From Lentisphaeria bacterium (GTDB lineage: Bacteria; Verrucomicrobiota; Lentisphaeria; Victivallales; Victivallaceae), in assembly GCA_018265615.1 (NCBI GenBank), contig JABLYX010000005.1, positions 1-64,000 of the forward strand: DNA of 64,000 nt. The letters run 5' to 3'. The notes under the pieces are model-generated. The model ran no database searches. It was not told the origin of the DNA and saw nothing but the letters and a program-made list of their open reading frames with translations. Position 1 is the first letter of the stretch; each line of letters begins with the position of its first letter. Below, piece after piece: positions 43,046-51,960 of the stretch. Both the position numbers and the translations under genes were made by a program.

Positions 43046-46000
43046 ATTCGAATTCACGCACCTCGATATGTCCGCGCTCTCTGCCGGGGAGCAGCGAGCC
43101 GGTGAAAAAGAGATGTCCGACCGAAGGCTCACTGACTTCGAACGCGGCTTCGACCGTCAGGAAGCCGTCTTTGCCCGGTTCGGAAACCGAATGCGAAATC
43201 AGCTTCGGCAGCGCGGGCGTCGCCGACCGGAGCTCCGGCTTCGCACCCGGCCTGGCCGGCAGAATGAGTACGCCGCGGGTGTCCTTGAAATTCGAGAAAC
43301 GGAAGGCAAAGCTCGCACTGCCGGTGTTGCGGTCGGTTTTAACCTTCCCCCTGAACTTCCAGATGCCCGGGCGGAATGCGATGCGGGCCGAATCGAAGTT
43401 GATTGTCTGCGCGTACCATTTGCTCCGGTCGAAGTTCAGCCGGAGCGTTCCGGCGTCGAGCGTGTAAAGCTCCGCGCGGTAACGCATGAACTCCGTTGCT
43501 GTGAACTCCTTGCCCGCATTGAAGTGCCAATGCCTCGGATATGGGATGTCGCGCGCCCACTCCGGCGTGACCGCGTCCGCCCGCTTCGGCGTCATCATCT
43601 CCGCATAGCTGCGGACTTCGTTGAAATCCCCGTTCAACAGCTCTGTCGCCGCCCCGTCAAGATAGGCCGACTTCACCTCGCTGACGACCTTCGCTTCGTT
43701 GAAATCCGGCGGCAGGTCCGCGAACGGGGCGGTCATCAGGATGTCGGCCGCGCCGCCGTCGAGCTTGCCCTCGAGGATGCGGGCGTAGGCGACCCGGAGC
43801 GCGAGGTCGCGGTACTGCATTTCCCCGGTGGCTCGGGCGTAGGCGGCCAGCACCGGGTAGAAATAGCTGCCGCGCCCGCCGACGTAATCCGACGCGATGA
43901 GTGGGAGCGTCTTTTCCGCCGGGAGGTTCGGATAGAGCTCCTCGAGGTGAACGCGGTAGAGCAGCTCGAGGTCCAGCGCGTTGCCGACCTCGCGCCGGAT
44001 GTGCGGCAGAAGCGTCCTGTCGTTCGTGATTTCATACATTTTGAGCAGCCCCATGCAGCCGTACCAGCTCGCGAACGGGACGACCCCGGAGTTGGTCCAG
44101 TAGAAGAAACAGTTTTCGCGGTGGCGGGTTGTGCGCTGCATCATGCGGTCCTCCGGTCCCGGCGGTGCGGCAAGCCTCGCTTCGGCATTTCCGAGCTGGG
44201 TGCGGAAACGGTCGATGTAGCGGCTGTCGCCGAACACCCGGCAGCCGTCCGCCAGCGTCAGCAGATAATACGCAAGCTGGCGGTTTTCTGCGATTTCGGA
44301 GCTGTCGGGAGGCATGGCGAGCAGGGCGTTTCCGGCCTCATAGGCGACCTCGCGGCTGCGCGGATCCCCGGTCAGCAGATAGTGCAGCAGCACGCCCTGG
44401 ATCCACGCGTGGCCGAAGTGGCTGCCGCCGTTCACGTGATTGCTCGAATGCATGATCGCGAGATTGTTGTTGTGATTGATGTCGATGTCGCGGTAATGTT
44501 CCGCCGCGGCAAGCCCGAGTCGCAGGGTTTCGGGGTCCCCGGTACGGAGTCCGCGCAGCAGCGTCGAGTAGTCGGTGTACGATTCGAGATTCGCCCAGCC
44601 GCCGTCACCGGGGTGGTCGCCGTAGTTGAAGAGCCCGTACCAGTTGCCGTTTTCGATCGCGCCGGGACGGAAGTTGCCGGATTTCGTGAAATTTTCGAGA
44701 TAGCGGTCGAGCAGCGGCGTTTTTCCCGTTTCGGAGAGCTGGAGGGGAACCCCGGCCTTGAGGATCCAGGCCGGTTCCGCCGTGACGACCGGCGGCGCAT
44801 CGAGCTGTGCGGCGAGCTCCGCTTCGTCCGGCGCGTTTCCGGCAGTGAACGCAAAAAGCGTGCTTGTGCGGGTCGCCGCCAAACCGGGCGTGAAGAGCAG
44901 CGGCTGGACCGGCGCGCCGGGCCAGAACGGAACATCCGCTTTACCGTCACGGATTCCAATTGCGGTCGGGTGCTTTTTCCAGCCGTCGCGGGTCTGAAGC
45001 CGGTAATCATATTTCGTCCCCGCCGAACGCATCGCCAACGGGATGCGCCTGTCGTTGTCGAACCGGAACGCTCCGTCCGTCCCGGCGGATCCAAGCCGGA
45101 ATTTCCCGGAAAAGGGGTGAAAGGCCTGCAGCAGGGCCGCGTCCGCTTTTCCTCCTTCCGGCAGTTCGGCGCGCCAGCCTGCTTCGCGCAGGGCGATGCA
45201 CTGCTCCGGATGGCGGTTCGTCAGGGTCAGCTCCACGGAGACGCCGGGCGTGCCCTTCCGGAGGTGGAGCCGTGCTTCGTAGCTGAGCAGCACAGTTTCC
45301 GGGTCATCCTCGGCGGCGAAACTGCCGATGGCGGTTACGACGGTGTGCAGCGGTCCGCCGGTTTCGGTGCGGAGTGTTTCCGTCACGCCGCGGAACCGGC
45401 GGTTGTCGATGCCGACGGCGTACAGCGTGCCGGGCCCGATGACGGTTTTTCCGTCCGGGGCGGTGAATTTCTCCCAGAGCTTCGCGGGATCGGCCGACGG
45501 ATGCCAGATGAGGCCGCCGGCGTTCCGGGCCGCGGAGAGCGGCTGCACAGGCGCCGGTGCGGCCGCACCGGCGCTGTAACGCAGGGTGAAACAGTTTTCA
45601 CCGGGCGCGAGGCCGGCTTCGAATTCGAGCTTCAGTGAGAGGACCGAACGATCCGCGATGTGGAGTGCGAGCGGCGCGGTCTGGAGCGGGAGCTCCCGCC
45701 CGGCGTTGTCCAGCAGCGTGTACCGGGTATTCGAGCCGAACTCGCCGCGCGGAGCGAGCAGTCCGGTCGAGAGCGGCGCGTTGCGGTAAACCGATTTGCC
45801 TTCATTTGCGACTGTGAGGCGGATTTCCCCTTTTCTGTCCGGTCGGACCGCAGCCGGGAGCGGCATCGGCGGCGGAGTCGCGGCGCGGGTCAGCTCCCGG
45901 CGCGGCACGGCATGGTCGACGGGGGAGGCGGCATATTCCGTCGCCTGTTGTCCCGGCTCCCACTGGGCCGCGTCGGCCCAGACCGTGACGCCCTTCGGGA

Positions 46001-46466
46001 TCTCAAGCATGAAATTGACCGGCCCCTGATTCCTGCCGATGCGGCGGCCGAACCGGAACTCCCGCACGGTCAACTCATGCCGTTGCCACTCCGTTCCGGC
46101 CTTCACGGTTTTCTTCACCTCCGATTGGTCGAAGAAGCGGTAGGCGGCGGCTTTCAGCGTGACCGGCGTATCGGGCCGGTCGGCCTTGAGGTAGACCGAG
46201 AAGGTCCACGGATTCCGGGCGGTCGGCAGCGGGGAATTCACTTCACAGGCGAGCCGGAGCGTTTTTCCACCGCTGCCGCGCAGCGAACGGCTGCCGTCCA
46301 CGGCGGTTGAGGCATCCGGCTGCCATGCATACGGCGCAAGATAGTCGCGGTCGCGCATACGGTGGAACGCCGGAGCGTTGCCGTACTCGAAGCTGCTGTC
46401 GGGGAGCTGGTTCGCCCCCGATACCGCAGCCGCGGCGAGAAATGTGACCAGCGCCGGAATTTTCAT
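43011..46466 (-). CDS. Large secreted protein, probable alpha/alpha-toroid polysaccharide lyase (PcRGLX/rhamnogalacturonan lyase-like)
   Basis: This 1151-residue protein has a signal peptide (MKIPALVTFLAAAAVSGA). A CBM-like domain covers ~20-190 (NQLPDSSFEYGNAPAF, WTFSVYLKADRPDTPV), and beta-rich sandwich domains ~200-560. A helical toroid follows at ~590-900 with HSSNHVNGGSHFGHAWIQGV and LLHYLLTGDPRSREVAYE, the pattern of exo-rhamnogalacturonan and uronate lyases. The C-terminus (~960-1151) is a second CBM-like sandwich. It begins one base after a pilin stop. With GH105 and KduD upstream, a rhamnogalacturonan or related uronic polymer is a likely target, though the family assignment is tentative. 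Confidence 0.6.
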   Translation of the reverse strand: MKIPALVTFLAAAAVSGANQLPDSSFEYGNAPAFHRMRDRDYLAPYAWQPDASTAVDGSRSLRGSGGKTLRLACEVNSPLPTARNPWTFSVYLKADRPDTPVTLKAAAYRFFDQSEVKKTVKAGTEWQRHELTVREFRFGRRIGRNQGPVNFMLEIPKGVTVWADAAQWEPGQQATEYAASPVDHAVPRRELTRAATPPPMPLPAAVRPDRKGEIRLTVANEGKSVYRNAPLSTGLLAPRGEFGSNTRYTLLDNAGRELPLQTAPLALHIADRSVLSLKLEFEAGLAPGENCFTLRYSAGAAAPAPVQPLSAARNAGGLIWHPSADPAKLWEKFTAPDGKTVIGPGTLYAVGIDNRRFRGVTETLRTETGGPLHTVVTAIGSFAAEDDPETVLLSYEARLHLRKGTPGVSVELTLTNRHPEQCIALREAGWRAELPEGGKADAALLQAFHPFSGKFRLGSAGTDGAFRFDNDRRIPLAMRSAGTKYDYRLQTRDGWKKHPTAIGIRDGKADVPFWPGAPVQPLLFTPGLAATRTSTLFAFTAGNAPDEAELAAQLDAPPVVTAEPAWILKAGVPLQLSETGKTPLLDRYLENFTKSGNFRPGAIENGNWYGLFNYGDHPGDGGWANLESYTDYSTLLRGLRTGDPETLRLGLAAAEHYRDIDINHNNNLAIMHSSNHVNGGSHFGHAWIQGVLLHYLLTGDPRSREVAYEAGNALLAMPPDSSEIAENRQLAYYLLTLADGCRVFGDSRYIDRFRTQLGNAEARLAAPPGPEDRMMQRTTRHRENCFFYWTNSGVVPFASWYGCMGLLKMYEITNDRTLLPHIRREVGNALDLELLYRVHLEELYPNLPAEKTLPLIASDYVGGRGSYFYPVLAAYARATGEMQYRDLALRVAYARILEGKLDGGAADILMTAPFADLPPDFNEAKVVSEVKSAYLDGAATELLNGDFNEVRSYAEMMTPKRADAVTPEWARDIPYPRHWHFNAGKEFTATEFMRYRAELYTLDAGTLRLNFDRSKWYAQTINFDSARIAFRPGIWKFRGKVKTDRNTGSASFAFRFSNFKDTRGVLILPARPGAKPELRSATPALPKLISHSVSEPGKDGFLTVEAAFEVSEPSVGHLFFTGSLLPGRERGHIEVREFEFKQHKMERRMK

Positions 46467-46467
46467 C

Positions 46468-47160
46468 TCAGTTTCCCATCCAGAATGTGTGCGTGCTGTC
46501 CGAATTGCAGGTATTGAAATCCGGCAGCGGAACCTGTGTGACGTGGCCGTCGAAGCAGACGATCTGAATTCCCTTGTTGTGCATGAAGTAGAGATAGCTC
46601 ATATAGGTCGCGCTCGTACCGTTTTTCAGGACCGTGTCGAAAAAGAATTTGTTATCCTTGGCCGTCTCCTGATTGATCTGGACCGCATCGCCGAAAAAGA
46701 CCATCTTCGACGGATTGCGGATGCCGGAACGCGAAACGGCATAGGTGTTCACCTTGTTGAGCGAATCCATCGACATCGTCCGGCGGTTGATTGCGTAGGT
46801 GCGGTTCATCGGCCACAGGCTGTAGTCGTTCGGGTAGGCGGCCTGATAGGTCGGGCAGGTGAATACCGTGTTTTTGAGCTTCACCGGCTCCTGGAATCCG
46901 AGGTATCCCGCGATGCCGCCGGCTTTCGTATGCGAGCTGTTCGGGGCGGGATAGTGGAACGCTCCGCCTGGATAGTCGTTATGGTCGTCGATGTACTGCA
47001 GCCCGGCCATGCCGATCTGCTTGAGATTGTTCATGCAGGTCGTGGTACGCGCCCGTTCGCGCGCCTGATTCAGCGCCGGCAGCAGCATCGAGGCGAGAAT
47101 CGCGATGATCGCGATCACGATGAGGAGCTCGATCAAGGTGAAGCGGAAGCATTTCGGCAT
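46468..47160 (-). CDS. Prepilin-like protein, cassette E
   Basis: This is a 230-residue protein with leader MPKCFRFTLIELL and helix IVIAIIAILASMLLPAL, then NQARERARTTTCMNNLKQ. The C-terminal motif is MHNKGIQIVCFDGHVTQVP. AAAGGAGAG lies upstream of the ATG at 47160. It follows the GH105-like gene by 17 bp and precedes the large lyase by one base. The N-terminal 45 residues are nearly identical to those of the pilin at 42027, while the C-terminal domains differ, as would be expected for diversified globular heads. Confidence 0.88.
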   Translation of the reverse strand: MPKCFRFTLIELLIVIAIIAILASMLLPALNQARERARTTTCMNNLKQIGMAGLQYIDDHNDYPGGAFHYPAPNSSHTKAGGIAGYLGFQEPVKLKNTVFTCPTYQAAYPNDYSLWPMNRTYAINRRTMSMDSLNKVNTYAVSRSGIRNPSKMVFFGDAVQINQETAKDNKFFFDTVLKNGTSATYMSYLYFMHNKGIQIVCFDGHVTQVPLPDFNTCNSDSTHTFWMGN

Positions 47161-47177
47161 GGTGCGCTCTCCTTTAT

Positions 47178-48230
47178 TTACCCGGTGATGGTGGAAATTC
47201 CGATTTTGGCGGCCTGTCCGAATGCGAGCGACGCGGGCCCGAAGGCGTGGGCGTCGTTCAGCGCGTACGGGCGCTCCATATACGCCTCCTTGCTGCCGTC
47301 GCCGGGGCAGAGGCAGCCGCAGCAGCAGTTATGCACGGAGCCATCCACTGCAATGTAAGAGAGATAGCCGCGGAGCCCTGCGAGCAGGTTCTCGCGGAAG
47401 CGTTCCGGCAGCAGCCCGGTCTCCAGCGCGACTCCGAGCGCGAAGAGGAATAGCCCGGTGCCGGAGGTTTCGACGTAAGAGTCGAAACGGCTCATCTCCT
47501 GATGCAGCATCCCGTTCTCATCCTGAAAGTTGCAGCAGGCTTCGACGTGATCCGCGAGGATCTTGCCGATTCCCTCTTTGCCCGGATGCCTCTCCGGCAG
47601 GAAGCGATAGGTTTCCGCGAGCCCGAAGAGGCCCCAGCCGTTGCCGCGGCTCCAGAAGTCGTCTGAAACCTGATCCGGCCCGAGTTTGCCGATCGACTGG
47701 TGGTAGAGCCCGGTCTCCGGGTCGAGGAAGAAGTCGCGCATGAGTTCAAGCTGGCGGACCGCTTCGTCGAGCAGTTCCGGGCGGCCGAGCGCGAGGCCCG
47801 CAAGCGTCAGGTACGGGCAGGTCGCAAAGACCATGTCGATCCAGACATGCGAATTCGGGTGGCGCGGATTCTGCGAACCGAGGAACCCTTCCCGGCAGCG
47901 CGGTCCTTTCGCGAGCCAGGAGTCGATGCTGCTCCTCAGCGTCTCCTTTTCCCCCGGCAGCTTCCCGGCTTCGACGAGCAGCGCGAACGCACTGCCGCCG
48001 AGCTGGTAGAAATCGTAGGCGCCGAACGACTGCGTGAGCTTCCCTGTGTACAGCGGCTCAAGGAGCGTGAGGCACTTTTCGAGGAGTTCCGCGTCGTTCC
48101 GGTCCAGCGCGAGCTTCGCCATCGCGTGGAACGAAAGGACCTCGGGATAGTGGTATTTCTCCGGCGGAACGATCGTGAAGTGCCTGTCGAGTACGTTGCG
48201 GGCGATGGATGCGGTGTCTGTGCTGTACAT
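47178..48230 (-). CDS. GH88/GH105-type unsaturated uronyl hydrolase (YteR-like)
   Basis: This 350-residue cytoplasmic protein starts at the ATG at 48230, which has GGGGAGGTGA just upstream; the longer frame runs through the KduD gene and is a shadow. The alpha/alpha-toroid shows HVWIDMVFATCPYLTLAG (catalytic Asp region), DDFWSRGNGWGLFGLAETYRF (family hallmark) and SGTGLFLFALGVALETG. GH105/GH88 enzymes hydrate the 4,5-unsaturated uronate of lyase products and release a keto sugar. It lies 2 bp after KduD, which acts on the following metabolite. Confidence 0.85.
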   Translation of the reverse strand: MYSTDTASIARNVLDRHFTIVPPEKYHYPEVLSFHAMAKLALDRNDAELLEKCLTLLEPLYTGKLTQSFGAYDFYQLGGSAFALLVEAGKLPGEKETLRSSIDSWLAKGPRCREGFLGSQNPRHPNSHVWIDMVFATCPYLTLAGLALGRPELLDEAVRQLELMRDFFLDPETGLYHQSIGKLGPDQVSDDFWSRGNGWGLFGLAETYRFLPERHPGKEGIGKILADHVEACCNFQDENGMLHQEMSRFDSYVETSGTGLFLFALGVALETGLLPERFRENLLAGLRGYLSYIAVDGSVHNCCCGCLCPGDGSKEAYMERPYALNDAHAFGPASLAFGQAAKIGISTITG

Positions 48231-48232
48231 CG

Positions 48233-48997
48233 TCACCTCCCCATCCAGCCGCCGTCGACGAGATAGACGGCTCCGTCCACATAGTTGCTCGCGGCCGAGG
48301 CGAGGAAGACGGCAACGCCCTTGAAATCCTCCGGTGTGCCCCAGCGCCCGGCCGGGATGCGCTCGAGGATCTGGCGGCTGCGTTCCGGATTGTCGCGCAA
48401 CGCCTGCGTGTTGTCGGTCGCGATGTAGCCCGGGGCGATGCCGTTCACGTTCACGCCCTTGTCGGCCCACTCGTTCGCGAGCGCCATCACGAGCTCCTTC
48501 ACGCCCGCCTTCGAAGCCGCGTAGCCGGGGACGGTCACGCCGCCCTGGAAGCTCAGCAGCGAGGCGGTGAAGATGATCTTCCCGCAGCCGCGCGCGACCA
48601 TCTCCTTCCCGAATTCGCGCGCCATGATGAACTGGGCGGAGAGATTGATTTCGATGATCCTGTCCCAGTATTCGTCCGGATGCTCGGCGGCGGGCTTCCG
48701 CAGGATCGACCCGGCGTTGTTGAACAGGATATCGACTTTCGGGTGTTCGCTTTTGACTTTTGCGATGAAGGCATAGAGCGAATCGCGGTCGGAAAAATCG
48801 CACTGGTAGCCGTAGAAATTCCGGCCGAGCGCGCGGATTTCGCGTTCGACTTCGCTGCCGGCTTCGAGCTGCGCGCTGACGCCGATCACATCCGCGCCGG
48901 CTTCGGCGAGGCCGACCGCGATTCCGCGCCCGATGCCGCGGCGGCAGCCGGAGACGAGGGCGAGCTTTCCATCGAGTTTGAACTGGTCGAGAATCAT
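48233..48997 (-). CDS. kduD: 2-dehydro-3-deoxy-D-gluconate 5-dehydrogenase (SDR)
   Basis: This 254-residue short-chain dehydrogenase has an NAD motif SGCRRGIGRG (16-25), NNAG (93-96), Ser146, Tyr159 and Lys163. Stretches such as LLSFQGGVTVPGYAASKAGV, APGYIATDNTQALR and RIPAGRWGTPEDF match KduD of enteric bacteria closely, including position. KduD reduces 2,5-diketo-3-deoxygluconate to KDG in the pectin/alginate/heparin route. It starts one base after the alcohol dehydrogenase stop and ends 2 bp before GH105. Confidence 0.88.
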   Translation of the reverse strand: MILDQFKLDGKLALVSGCRRGIGRGIAVGLAEAGADVIGVSAQLEAGSEVEREIRALGRNFYGYQCDFSDRDSLYAFIAKVKSEHPKVDILFNNAGSILRKPAAEHPDEYWDRIIEINLSAQFIMAREFGKEMVARGCGKIIFTASLLSFQGGVTVPGYAASKAGVKELVMALANEWADKGVNVNGIAPGYIATDNTQALRDNPERSRQILERIPAGRWGTPEDFKGVAVFLASAASNYVDGAVYLVDGGWMGR

Positions 48998-48998
48998 C

Positions 48999-50021
48999 TT
49001 ATTCCTCCGTACACTTGATCAGGATCTTCATGACGTTGCCGGCGCTTTCGGGATACTCCATCGCCTGCTGCAGCTCGTCGAGCGGGAACACCTTGGTGAT
49101 GAGCTTTTCGAGCGGGAGCTCCCGCGACGCGGCAAGCGCGATGGCCGCGTCGAAATCTTCCTTCTCATAGACGCGCGCGCCGCGCAGTTCGAGCTCTTTC
49201 CAGAAAAATTTATGCAGATCCACCGGAACCGGCTTCGGGTAGATCGCGACGATCACGATCCGGCCGCGCGGCCGCGCCATCGCGGTCATCGACAGCGCTC
49301 CGGCTTCCGAGCCGGAAACCTCGAAGACGATATCCGCGCCGCTGCCGCCGGTCGCCGCGCGGACCGCTTCGGCCGCATCGGTCTCCTTCGGGTTCAGCGT
49401 TTCGAAGCCGAGCTCCCGTGCGAAGTCGAGCCGGAACGGGTTGATTTCCACGACCGTGACTTTGCCTCCCGCCTTGCGCGCCGCAAGCGCGACAAGCATG
49501 CCGATCGGGCCGCCGCCGTTCACGACGACGCTGTCGCCCGGCTGCACGCCGCCCATGCGGACGTCGTGACATGCGACGGCGAGCGGTTCGACGAGCGCCG
49601 CGAGCTGCATCGGCATCCCCTCCGGCAGACGGTGCAGAAGGCGGGCCGGGACGACCCAGTATTCCGCGAATCCTCCGGCCGTTTCAATGCCGAGGAAGCG
49701 GAGCTTTTCGCAGATGTGCGTGCAGCCGCGTTTGCAGGTGCCGCACTCGCCGCAGTTGTCGAGCGGGCGCACCGTGACCGGAGTTCCGACCGGCCACCCT
49801 TCGACGCCCGGGCCGGCGGCGGCGACGCGGCCGCTCGCCTCGTGGCCGACCGCCTGGGGTGGATGCACGCGGCTGTCCATGCTGCCGTGGAAGATATGGA
49901 GGTCGGTTCCGCAGATTCCGCAGTAAGCGACCCGGACGGCGACTTCGCCGGGACCGGGAACCGGGTCCGGAATTTCATTGCATGCGATCCGGCGGGCGCC
50001 GAGATACTGTGCGGCTTTCAT
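48999..50021 (-). CDS. Zinc-dependent alcohol/polyol dehydrogenase (MDR family)
   Basis: The 340-residue protein has the catalytic zinc ligands Cys37 (in YCGICGTDLH), His60 and Glu61 (GHEASG) and four structural-zinc cysteines at 90, 93, 96 and 104 (NCGECGTC...C). The Rossmann motif is VNGGGPIGMLVALAARKAG near residue 167. Members of this branch oxidise threonine, sorbitol or sugar acids such as L-galactonate or L-idonate. In this operon a sugar-acid substrate is likely. It follows an SDR gene by 13 bp. Confidence 0.87.
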   Translation of the reverse strand: MKAAQYLGARRIACNEIPDPVPGPGEVAVRVAYCGICGTDLHIFHGSMDSRVHPPQAVGHEASGRVAAAGPGVEGWPVGTPVTVRPLDNCGECGTCKRGCTHICEKLRFLGIETAGGFAEYWVVPARLLHRLPEGMPMQLAALVEPLAVACHDVRMGGVQPGDSVVVNGGGPIGMLVALAARKAGGKVTVVEINPFRLDFARELGFETLNPKETDAAEAVRAATGGSGADIVFEVSGSEAGALSMTAMARPRGRIVIVAIYPKPVPVDLHKFFWKELELRGARVYEKEDFDAAIALAASRELPLEKLITKVFPLDELQQAMEYPESAGNVMKILIKCTEE

Positions 50022-50034
50022 GATATCGCTGCTC

Positions 50035-50742
50035 CTACTTGATGAGAAAGTTGATGTTGTCGAAATTGATCTCGCGGATCATCATGTATTCGGGCTGGTC
50101 GAGCACGAAGCGGATCACATTCGCGACATCCTCCGGCTTCAGGAACTTTTCGCGCGGCACCTTGCGGTCGCCCCAGTAGGCGCTGTCGACCGGGCCGGGA
50201 TTCACGTCGGTCACTTTGATGTGGTGCGCGATCGCCTGGTCCGCGAGGCCGCCGGAGAAGCCGCGTGCCGCGAACTTCGACGCGCAGTAGAGCGGCGCGC
50301 CCGGATTCGTGCGCTGTCCGGCCATCGAGATCAGCGTGACGATGTGGCCGGACTTCTTCGGCTTCATGAGCTTCAGCGCTTCGCGGGTGCAGAGGAAGAC
50401 GCCGGTCACATTCACGTCGAACATCGTGCGGAAGACGGAGAGTTCCGCTTCGGAGAGGTCCGGCGTCGGAATCCCGACTCCCGCGTTGTTGACGAGGAAG
50501 TCGACGGAGCCGAACTTCGCGACGCAGTCCGCGAACGCCGCCTTTACCAGCGCCTCGTCCGCGACGTTCCCCGCCGTGAACGCGAACTTCCCGCCGAGCT
50601 CGGCCGCGAGGGATTCGAGCTCATCCGCCTTGAGTCCGAGGGAGTAGACGTTTGCTCCGGCCTCCGCCAGGGCGCGGGCGGTGGCCCGTCCGATGCCGCT
50701 GCCCGCCCCTGTGATGAATGCCGTTTTTCCTGCAATGCTCAT
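50035..50742 (-). CDS. Short-chain dehydrogenase/reductase
   Basis: The 235-residue SDR has TGAGSGIG (11-18), NNAG (86-89), Ser139 and Tyr152-x3-Lys156. I start at 50742 because GGAG precedes by eight bases; the longer frame is AT-rich and lies in the promoter region. SDR proteins of this shape act on sugars, keto acids or acyl chains. It is the first gene of the six-gene operon that runs to 43011, and is divergent from the IclR gene. Its substrate is probably a hexuronate-derived keto sugar. Confidence 0.85.
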   Translation of the reverse strand: MSIAGKTAFITGAGSGIGRATARALAEAGANVYSLGLKADELESLAAELGGKFAFTAGNVADEALVKAAFADCVAKFGSVDFLVNNAGVGIPTPDLSEAELSVFRTMFDVNVTGVFLCTREALKLMKPKKSGHIVTLISMAGQRTNPGAPLYCASKFAARGFSGGLADQAIAHHIKVTDVNPGPVDSAYWGDRKVPREKFLKPEDVANVIRFVLDQPEYMMIREINFDNINFLIK

Positions 50743-50863
50743 TTTCAATTCTCCGTTTTTATCCATGGTGAAATTAAATCCATCAGTAATAATTATACCT
50801 GATTCAAAAACAAATGTCAATACTCCGGAAAACAAAAAATGAGATTTTTTCATCCATTAGAAT

Positions 50864-50886
50864 TGAAATTTCATTATTGATGAAAT
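50864..50886. promoter_or_regulatory. Overlapping palindromes: probable IclR operator
   Basis: TGAAATTTCA (50864-50873) is a perfect palindrome, and ATTTCAT-TATTG-ATGAAAT (50868-50886) is a perfect 7-bp inverted repeat that overlaps it. Both use the TGAAA/TTTCA half site of IclR/KdgR-type operators. They lie between the divergent IclR and SDR genes, so one protein could control both directions. Confidence 0.6.
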
Positions 50887-50928
50887 ATATTGATTTTTAA
50901 GACGATGAAAGTAAAAAAAGGAGGCGGT

Positions 50929-51684
50929 ATGGCAAACGGAAACCTGGTCGGTTCGCTTGTGCGGAGCATGGATATCGTGAAGCTGGTCGGCGGTGCTCCG
51001 GACGGGATGCGGCTCGGCGAGATTGCGGCGGCGATGAACCTGAAGGTTCCGACCTGCTACAATCTGGTGCGGACTCTGACGGCGGGCGGCTTTCTCGAAA
51101 AGCGGAACATGCGATTCTTTTTCGGGCAGGATCTTGTCCGGCTGGCCGGGCTTCAGCCCGGTTCTCCGCTGGAAACGATCGCGGAGACGGAGCTGCTTTC
51201 ACTCTATCTGCGCGTGCCGCGCGGCACGGTGGTTTTCGGCATGGCGGGAAAGCGGGGGATCGAGCAGACGAGCCGGATCAGCTTCGACCGTCCCGGCGTG
51301 ATTCAGCACCTGAACCGCGAGCTCATGCATCCGTACGCGACGGCGGCGGGGCTGATCGGGCTGGCGTTCGCGGATGAGGAGAGCTACCTGATCCAGAACG
51401 AACGCTGGCCGTTTTCGGAGTTCGGGATCGTGCTCTGGAAGGAGCGCGCGGCGCTGGACGCCTGTCTCGCGGAGATCCGGCGGACGGGGACTGCCGTCTC
51501 GCCGTTCGACCGCGATATTTTCCTGCGGATTTCGGGCGCGGTGCTCGATCCGTCGGGCCGCCTGCTTGCGGCGGTGGGCGCGAGTGTGCCGGCGAGCCAG
51601 ACCGGGGAGGGGGATCAGACGCGGGTCGAAAATGAGGTGCGCGCCTCGGCGGAACGCCTCTCCAAAGCGTTCGCGGAGTGTTGA
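50929..51684 (+). CDS. IclR family transcriptional regulator of the polyuronide locus
   Basis: This 251-residue regulator has an N-terminal winged helix at ~10-65 (RLGEIAAAMNLKVPTCYNLVRTL, a typical IclR recognition helix) and the IclR effector domain after ~85 (ELMHPYATAAGLIGLAFA, DIFLRISGAVLDPSGRLLAAVGASVP). AAGGAGG lies five bases before the ATG at 50929; the earlier ATGs lack it. Divergent from an operon with KduD and GH105, it resembles KdgR, which responds to KDG. Confidence 0.87.
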   Translation: MANGNLVGSLVRSMDIVKLVGGAPDGMRLGEIAAAMNLKVPTCYNLVRTLTAGGFLEKRNMRFFFGQDLVRLAGLQPGSPLETIAETELLSLYLRVPRGTVVFGMAGKRGIEQTSRISFDRPGVIQHLNRELMHPYATAAGLIGLAFADEESYLIQNERWPFSEFGIVLWKERAALDACLAEIRRTGTAVSPFDRDIFLRISGAVLDPSGRLLAAVGASVPASQTGEGDQTRVENEVRASAERLSKAFAEC

Positions 51685-51732
51685 CAAAGTACCTGACCGG
51701 TCCCCGCGTCACGAACAAATTTTCCGCCCCGC

Positions 51733-51760
51733 TTGCATTTTCCGGCTGCGGGGTTATAGT
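51733..51760 (+). promoter_or_regulatory. Sigma-70-like promoter of the rtcB2-prfH operon
   Basis: TTGCAT (51733-51738) and TATAGT (51755-51760) are separated by 16 bp. It stands 43 bp before the leader ATG and about 200 bp before rtcB, leaving a leader long enough for regulation. The upstream 50 bp hold the end of the IclR gene. Confidence 0.6.
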
Positions 51761-51802
51761 AAAGACAGAACGGCAACCCCTCAACGTTTATGGAGGCGGC
51801 TT

Positions 51803-51847
51803 ATGAATTACACATCCTCAAAACTTGTCTTCGGCCTCATCGGCTAG
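51803..51847 (+). CDS. Leader peptide ORF (14 codons) upstream of rtcB2-prfH
   Basis: ATGGAGGCGGCTTATG-type context: GGAGG lies 8 bp before the ATG. The frame reads MNYTSSKLVFGLIG then TAG. Past the TAG the same frame stays open to a TGA at 51962-51964, which overlaps the TTG start of rtcB as TTGA. Reading through the amber codon would give a 53-residue product translationally coupled to rtcB. A regulatory role is inference. Confidence 0.45.
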   Translation: MNYTSSKLVFGLIG

Positions 51848-51960
51848 GTTTCTGCATACCTTTTCCCGAAAACATCAGCGGGTTTCGTGTGTCCGGATTC
51901 CGGCCGGTGCATGCTGTACTTCCGTTTGTTTTTTTATGATTATTTTCGGAGAAATCTGTT

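Noticed and set aside
43035..45638. An 867-codon plus-strand open frame
   Set aside because: Antisense to the large lyase gene, with shadow composition.
48231..48803. N-terminal extension of the GH105 gene
   Set aside because: It lies inside kduD in another frame; the ATG at 48230 has a strong ribosome site and the family's normal N-terminus.
51845..51847. TAG as pyrrolysine codon in the rtcB2 leader
   Set aside because: No pyl genes are visible and the downstream frame is not protein-like; regulated readthrough or a plain leader is simpler.
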